Shown one piece after another: positions 60,758 through 64,000 of a stretch of 64,000 nt of DNA. Made by a program: the position numbers and the translations under genes. Position 1 is the stretch's first letter. Every line of letters begins with the position of its first letter. The notes beneath the pieces are model-generated. The model was given only the letters and a program-made list of their open reading frames with translations, was not told where the DNA came from and made no database searches. Source of the stretch: Rhizobiales bacterium CCH3-A5 (GTDB taxonomy: Bacteria > Pseudomonadota > Alphaproteobacteria > Rhizobiales > Beijerinckiaceae); the NCBI GenBank assembly GCA_001556025.1, contig LSIB01000156.1, positions 1 through 64,000 on the forward strand, in the 5' to 3' direction.

Positions 60758-61219
60758 TCAGCCGCCCTCCCGAGCGCCCGGCTCGTAGCGCGTCTCCAGC
60801 CGGTTGGCGTGGCGATGCAGCAGCCGCCAGCGCCCGTCTCGCAGCCGAAAGACATGGGTGACGCGGTTCGACCAGCGCACCGGCTCGCTCGCGCCTGGGC
60901 GGGTGACGACGAAGGTTTCGATGTCGGTGGTGAAGGCGAGGTCCGCGCCGACCACAGTGGTGACGTTGTCATGCTCGACCGTGCCGCCGCCGAACTGCGT
61001 CGCCGCCCAGTCCCAGCGGCGCGAAACCTCGTCCCAGCCCTTTTCGTAGCCACCCCAGCCATAGAAGGAGGTGGCGTCCTCGTCATGGGCGTAAAGCGCC
61101 TTGATCGCGGCGACATCGCCATTGGCGACGTCCGCCAGCGCGGCGTGAAGGCGGGCGAGCGCGTCGGCGAAGGGCTCGGGCGCAAAGGGTTCGGTGGCCG
61201 GCAGGGCTGCATCGTTCAT
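60758..61219 (-). CDS. SnoaL-like/nuclear transport factor 2-fold protein
   Basis: A 153-residue protein with the NTF2-like cone fold expected from the sequence pattern: an N-terminal helix (FADALARLHAALADVANGDV), then ALYAHDEDATSFYGWGGYEK and strands ADLAFTTDIETFVV, NRVTHVFRLRDGRWRLLHRH. It belongs to the SnoaL/DUF4440-type group, used as small ligand-binding or isomerase-like proteins. No catalytic residues can be singled out. It is convergent with the Nudix gene, and the two stops share a small GGCGGC-TTTCA-GCCGCC hairpin. Confidence 0.78.
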   Translation of the reverse strand: MNDAALPATEPFAPEPFADALARLHAALADVANGDVAAIKALYAHDEDATSFYGWGGYEKGWDEVSRRWDWAATQFGGGTVEHDNVTTVVGADLAFTTDIETFVVTRPGASEPVRWSNRVTHVFRLRDGRWRLLHRHANRLETRYEPGAREGG

Positions 61220-61296
61220 CGCGTTCTCCAGAGGGCCTGCGCCTGCCGCAGCCGACCAGATTTGGACCCCGCTGTCATCCCCGCGCGAGCCTCGCC

Positions 61297-62364
61297 TCAG
61301 ACCGGCGGGATCAAAGTCACACCCGAGCCGGCAAAGGATAGCGAAACGGCACAGCCCTCCGGCAGCATCTCGCGCGAGCCGTACTGGATGACGAAGAGCT
61401 CGCCGACGGCCGTCGTCACCATGATGTCGAGGTGATTACCGAGATAGGCGCATTTTCGCACCGTTCCGGGCAGGCCGGACGCATCAGAGGAGGGCCCGAT
61501 CAGCAGGCTTTCGGGCCTGATCGCGATCCGGGCCGGACCGGCCGACAGTCCCCGCGCCGGCAGCGACACCGTCAGCGGCCCGAGCGCGACGTCGGCGCTG
61601 CCATTGGTTACGCGCGTGACAGCCACGTCGATCAGATTCGCATCGCCGATGAAATCAGCCACGAAGGCGTTGGCGGGCTGCTCGTAGAGTTCGCGCGGCG
61701 CGCCCTCCTGCGCGATCCTGGCGTTCGACATCACGATGATGCGGTCGGAAACGGCGAGCGCCTCCTCCTGGTCGTGGGTGACATAGGCGACGGTGAGGTT
61801 GAGGTCCTGCTGCAATTCGCGGATCTCCTCGCGGACGCGCCGGCGCAGTTTGGCGTCGAGGTTGGAGAGCGGCTCGTCGAACAGCAGCACCTGCGGCTCC
61901 AGCACAAGGGCGCGGGCCACCGCGACGCGCTGCTGCTGGCCGCCGGAGAGTTCCGAAGGATAGCGGCTCTCGAAACCCTTGAGGCCGACCAGCGCCAGCT
62001 TGGCCATCGCCATCTCGCGGGCAACCTCCTTGCCGAGGCCTTTCACCGTGGGACCGTAGGCGGCGTTCTCCAAGACGCTCATATGCGGGAACAGCGCATA
62101 GGACTGGAACACCATCGAGACGTCGCGATCGGCCGCCGAGAGCCGCGTCACGTCCCTGCCGGCGATCAGGATCTGACCCTCGCTGGCGATCTCGAGCCCC
62201 GCGATCATGCGCAGGGTCGTGGTCTTGCCGCAGCCCGAGGGGCCAAGCAGCGTCACCAGCTTGCCGGCCTCGATGGCGAAGGAGACGTTGTCGACCGCCG
62301 TGACGCTGCCATAGCGCATGGAAACGTTGCGGAACTCGACGGATGCGGGGCCGGCCTTGGTCAA
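61297..62364 (-). CDS. ABC transporter ATP-binding protein (FbpC/PotA type)
   Basis: A 355-residue ATPase. Walker A is GPSGCGKTTTLR, the Q-loop VFQSYALFPHMSV, the signature LSGGQQQRVAVARALVLEPQ, Walker [15 protein letters not shown] and switch VTHDQEEALAVSD. A C-terminal TOBE domain begins after FVADFIGDANLIDV. It overlaps the permease gene by 4 bases on the minus strand. Similar ATPases serve ferric iron, 2-aminoethylphosphonate or polyamine importers; the binding protein lies beyond the window, so the substrate cannot be set. Confidence 0.88.
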   Translation of the reverse strand: MTKAGPASVEFRNVSMRYGSVTAVDNVSFAIEAGKLVTLLGPSGCGKTTTLRMIAGLEIASEGQILIAGRDVTRLSAADRDVSMVFQSYALFPHMSVLENAAYGPTVKGLGKEVAREMAMAKLALVGLKGFESRYPSELSGGQQQRVAVARALVLEPQVLLFDEPLSNLDAKLRRRVREEIRELQQDLNLTVAYVTHDQEEALAVSDRIIVMSNARIAQEGAPRELYEQPANAFVADFIGDANLIDVAVTRVTNGSADVALGPLTVSLPARGLSAGPARIAIRPESLLIGPSSDASGLPGTVRKCAYLGNHLDIMVTTAVGELFVIQYGSREMLPEGCAVSLSFAGSGVTLIPPV

Positions 62365-64000
62365 CTTGCGGCTCCTTGCGCAATGGGCTGGGCGGCCGAG
62401 TTGGACAACGCGATGAGTTTGCGCCGGCCGAGCTTTCGCTCGCCGACGCCGAGCTGGATCAGGCCGATGCCGAGCGCCATGACCACGATCAGCACCGAGG
62501 AATAGGCGATGGCGAGCCCGAACTCGCCGGCCTCGACGCGGCCGACGATATAGGCGGTGGCGAGGTTGTATTCGGCCGAGACGAGGAAGATCACGGCGCT
62601 GACGGCGGTCATCGAGCGCACGAAGGAATAGACCAGCGCCGAGACGATCGCGGGCTTGAGCAGCGGCAGCACGACGCGCCAGAGCGTGGTGAAGGAGCGG
62701 GCGCGCAGCGTCGTCGAGGCTTCGTCGAGGCTCTTGTCGATCTGCGACAGGCCGGCGATGCCCGAGCGCACGCCGACAGGCATGTTGCGGAAGACGAAGG
62801 CGATGACGAGGATCAGCCCCGTTCCGGTGATCTCGATCGGCGGGACGTTGAAGGCGAGGATGTAGGCGACGCCGATGACGGTGCCTGGAATGGCGAAGGA
62901 GAGCATGGTCGCGAATTCGAGCGCGCCGCGCCCGGCGAAGCGCTGCCGGGTCAGCAGATAGGCGGTGATCAGGCCGATCAGAGCCGTCAGCGGGGCGGAG
63001 ATGGCGGCGATCTTGATCGTGGTGAAGAAGGAATCCCAGGCCGCGCCGTCGAAGAACAGTCCGCGGCTCCAGTCGATCGAGAAACCGGTGCGGTAATGCT
63101 CCAGCGTCGGGGTGTAGTCGCGCCCCATCGATTTCACGAAGCCGCCGATCAAAATGACGAGATAGATCACGAAGGTCAGCGCCACCCAGGGCAGGATCAC
63201 GAGGCCGGCAAGCCAGGACACTCGGCGCGGCAGAGGCGTGGGCAGGCCTGAATCGCCCTTGCCGGTCACGGTGGTGTAGGATTTGTCGCCGAGCCAGCGT
63301 TGCTGGATCCAGAACGCGCCGAGCGTGAAGCCGAGCAGGACGATGGCGAGCACCGCCGCCTGGCCCTGATTATGCGAGGCCCCGACGACGGCGAAGAAGA
63401 TCTTGGTCGAGAGCACCTCGTAATTGCCGCCGAGCACCAGCGGATTGCCGAAATCGGCCATGCTCTCGACGAAGCCGAGGAGGAAAGCGTTGGCGATGCC
63501 GGGCCTGAGCAACGGCCAGGTCACTGTGCGAAAGGTCTGCCAGCGTTTTGCGCCGAGCGTCTGGGAGGCTTCCTCCAGGCTCGGGCTGATGCCCTGCACC
63601 ACGCCGATCAGCACCAGGAACGCGATCGGCGCGAAGGCCAGCACCTGCGCCAGCAGGACGCCCGGCAGGCCGTAGATCCAGCGCGAGCGCGGCACCTCGA
63701 ACCATTCATACAGGACGTTCGACAGCAGTCCCGAACGGCCGAAGAGCAGGATCAGCGCCAACCCGATGACGAAGGGCGGGGTGATGATCGGCAGGACGGT
63801 CAGCGCCCGCATCACGCGCTTTCCGGGCATGCCGGTGCGCAGGATCAGGAGCGCGCAGGCAAGCCCGAGCAGCGTGGTGATGACGCCGCACAGCACCGCC
63901 AGCAGCAGCGTGTTCCAGGCCACGCCGCAATTGGTGTTGGCGGTGATGCAGCCGAGCCCCCAGATCGACGAATCGAAGAAGCGGCTGGTGAAGGCCGAGA
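62361..64000 (-). CDS. ABC transporter permease, fused two-domain type (partial, 5' end outside window)
   Basis: The frame is open through the window edge, so the N-terminus is missing; at least 545 codons are seen. Two permease domains are joined in one chain. The first EAA loop is EEASQTLGAKRWQTFRTVTW and the second EASTTLRARSFTTLWRVVLP. This is the FbpB/PhnU-like arrangement of iron(III) and 2-aminoethylphosphonate importers. A valine codon (GTG) at 63923 could be read as a start, but upstream codons (SIWGLGCITANTNCG) continue the domain. It is the gene upstream of the ATPase, and the pair overlap by 4 bases. Confidence 0.88.
   Translation of the reverse strand, partial: SAFTSRFFDSSIWGLGCITANTNCGVAWNTLLLAVLCGVITTLLGLACALLILRTGMPGKRVMRALTVLPIITPPFVIGLALILLFGRSGLLSNVLYEWFEVPRSRWIYGLPGVLLAQVLAFAPIAFLVLIGVVQGISPSLEEASQTLGAKRWQTFRTVTWPLLRPGIANAFLLGFVESMADFGNPLVLGGNYEVLSTKIFFAVVGASHNQGQAAVLAIVLLGFTLGAFWIQQRWLGDKSYTTVTGKGDSGLPTPLPRRVSWLAGLVILPWVALTFVIYLVILIGGFVKSMGRDYTPTLEHYRTGFSIDWSRGLFFDGAAWDSFFTTIKIAAISAPLTALIGLITAYLLTRQRFAGRGALEFATMLSFAIPGTVIGVAYILAFNVPPIEITGTGLILVIAFVFRNMPVGVRSGIAGLSQIDKSLDEASTTLRARSFTTLWRVVLPLLKPAIVSALVYSFVRSMTAVSAVIFLVSAEYNLATAYIVGRVEAGEFGLAIAYSSVLIVVMALGIGLIQLGVGERKLGRRKLIALSNSAAQPIAQGAAS

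Noticed and set aside
60750..60766. GGCGGC-TTTCA-GCCGCC hairpin between convergent stops, considered as a terminator
   Set aside because: No T-tract follows on either strand and the stem is only 6 bp; it may still help termination but cannot be called one.
1..64000. CRISPR arrays, insertion sequences, prophage genes, tRNA/rRNA genes and riboswitches
   Set aside because: Looked for and not seen: no regularly spaced direct repeats, transposase or integrase motifs, tRNA-like cloverleaf or recognisable riboswitch cores.

Overview
The window is high-GC bacterial DNA with tightly packed operons, many ATGA/GTGA stop-start overlaps, several families of intergenic palindromic repeats, and a gene set typical of the alphaproteobacterial order Hyphomicrobiales (Rhizobiales): an NAD-dependent fds formate dehydrogenase, a bcsS/bcsN-type cellulose locus, and multiple TRAP and ABC solute transporters. 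A Bosea- or Methylobacterium-like chromosome is my best guess, by inference only. I see no phage, insertion sequence, CRISPR array, tRNA or rRNA. The left edge is probably a contig end, because bases 1-54 are an exact inverted copy of bases 89-142.

Layout. 58-4103: an oligopeptide-type ABC transporter (two permeases, two ATPases) without its binding protein in view, with a palindromic repeat lodged between the second permease and the first ATPase. 4272-8578 (minus): ugpBAEC glycerol-3-phosphate uptake behind a clear PhoB box. 8775-11910: a three-gene operon (FAH-family 2-keto-3-deoxy acid dehydratase-like protein, PfkB kinase, trans-3-hydroxy-L-proline dehydratase). 12042-13748: a polytopic membrane protein resembling GT-C glycosyltransferases. 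13869-24533: a cluster of two gamma-glutamyltransferases, a D-2-hydroxyacid dehydrogenase, a LysR regulator, a DUF1445 (D-glutamate cyclase-like) protein and a TRAP transporter with two tandem binding proteins. 24555-40914: a LuxR-type response regulator, the cellulose operon bcsS-bcsA-bcsB-bcsZ-TPR-bcsN, then an unusual receiver protein with degenerate kinase and HPt modules, and a large hybrid histidine kinase. 41098-46778: a second peptide ABC transporter driven by a near-perfect sigma-54 promoter, with a strong terminator after the binding-protein gene. 46785-52808 (minus): fdsGBA-fdhD-fdsD formate dehydrogenase. 53051-53965 (minus): a LysR regulator, divergent from 54161-57070, which holds a split ThDP decarboxylase, a YihU-like dehydrogenase and an SDR. 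57104-59520: pxpABC 5-oxoprolinase. 59527-61219: TspO, a Nudix hydrolase and a SnoaL-like protein. 61297-64000 (minus): an ABC ATPase and a fused iron/phosphonate-type permease cut by the window edge.

Themes. The genome portion is geared to scavenging organic nitrogen and carbon: peptides (two systems, one apparently under nitrogen control through RpoN), gamma-glutamyl compounds and 5-oxoproline, glycerol-3-phosphate under phosphate control, hydroxyproline-type compounds and formate. The most interesting candidates for undescribed biology are: (i) 54161-57070, whose split decarboxylase and YihU-like dehydrogenase, with an Arg and Asn-Asn at the expected sulfonate-binding positions, suggest a C3 organosulfonate (or phosphonate) module; (ii) the gamma-glutamyl/D-glutamate cyclase/TRAP cluster; (iii) the two-component pair beside the cellulose operon, in which one partner appears to have lost kinase and HPt catalytic residues. 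All functions were assigned by reading translated sequence and motifs; no database search was possible.
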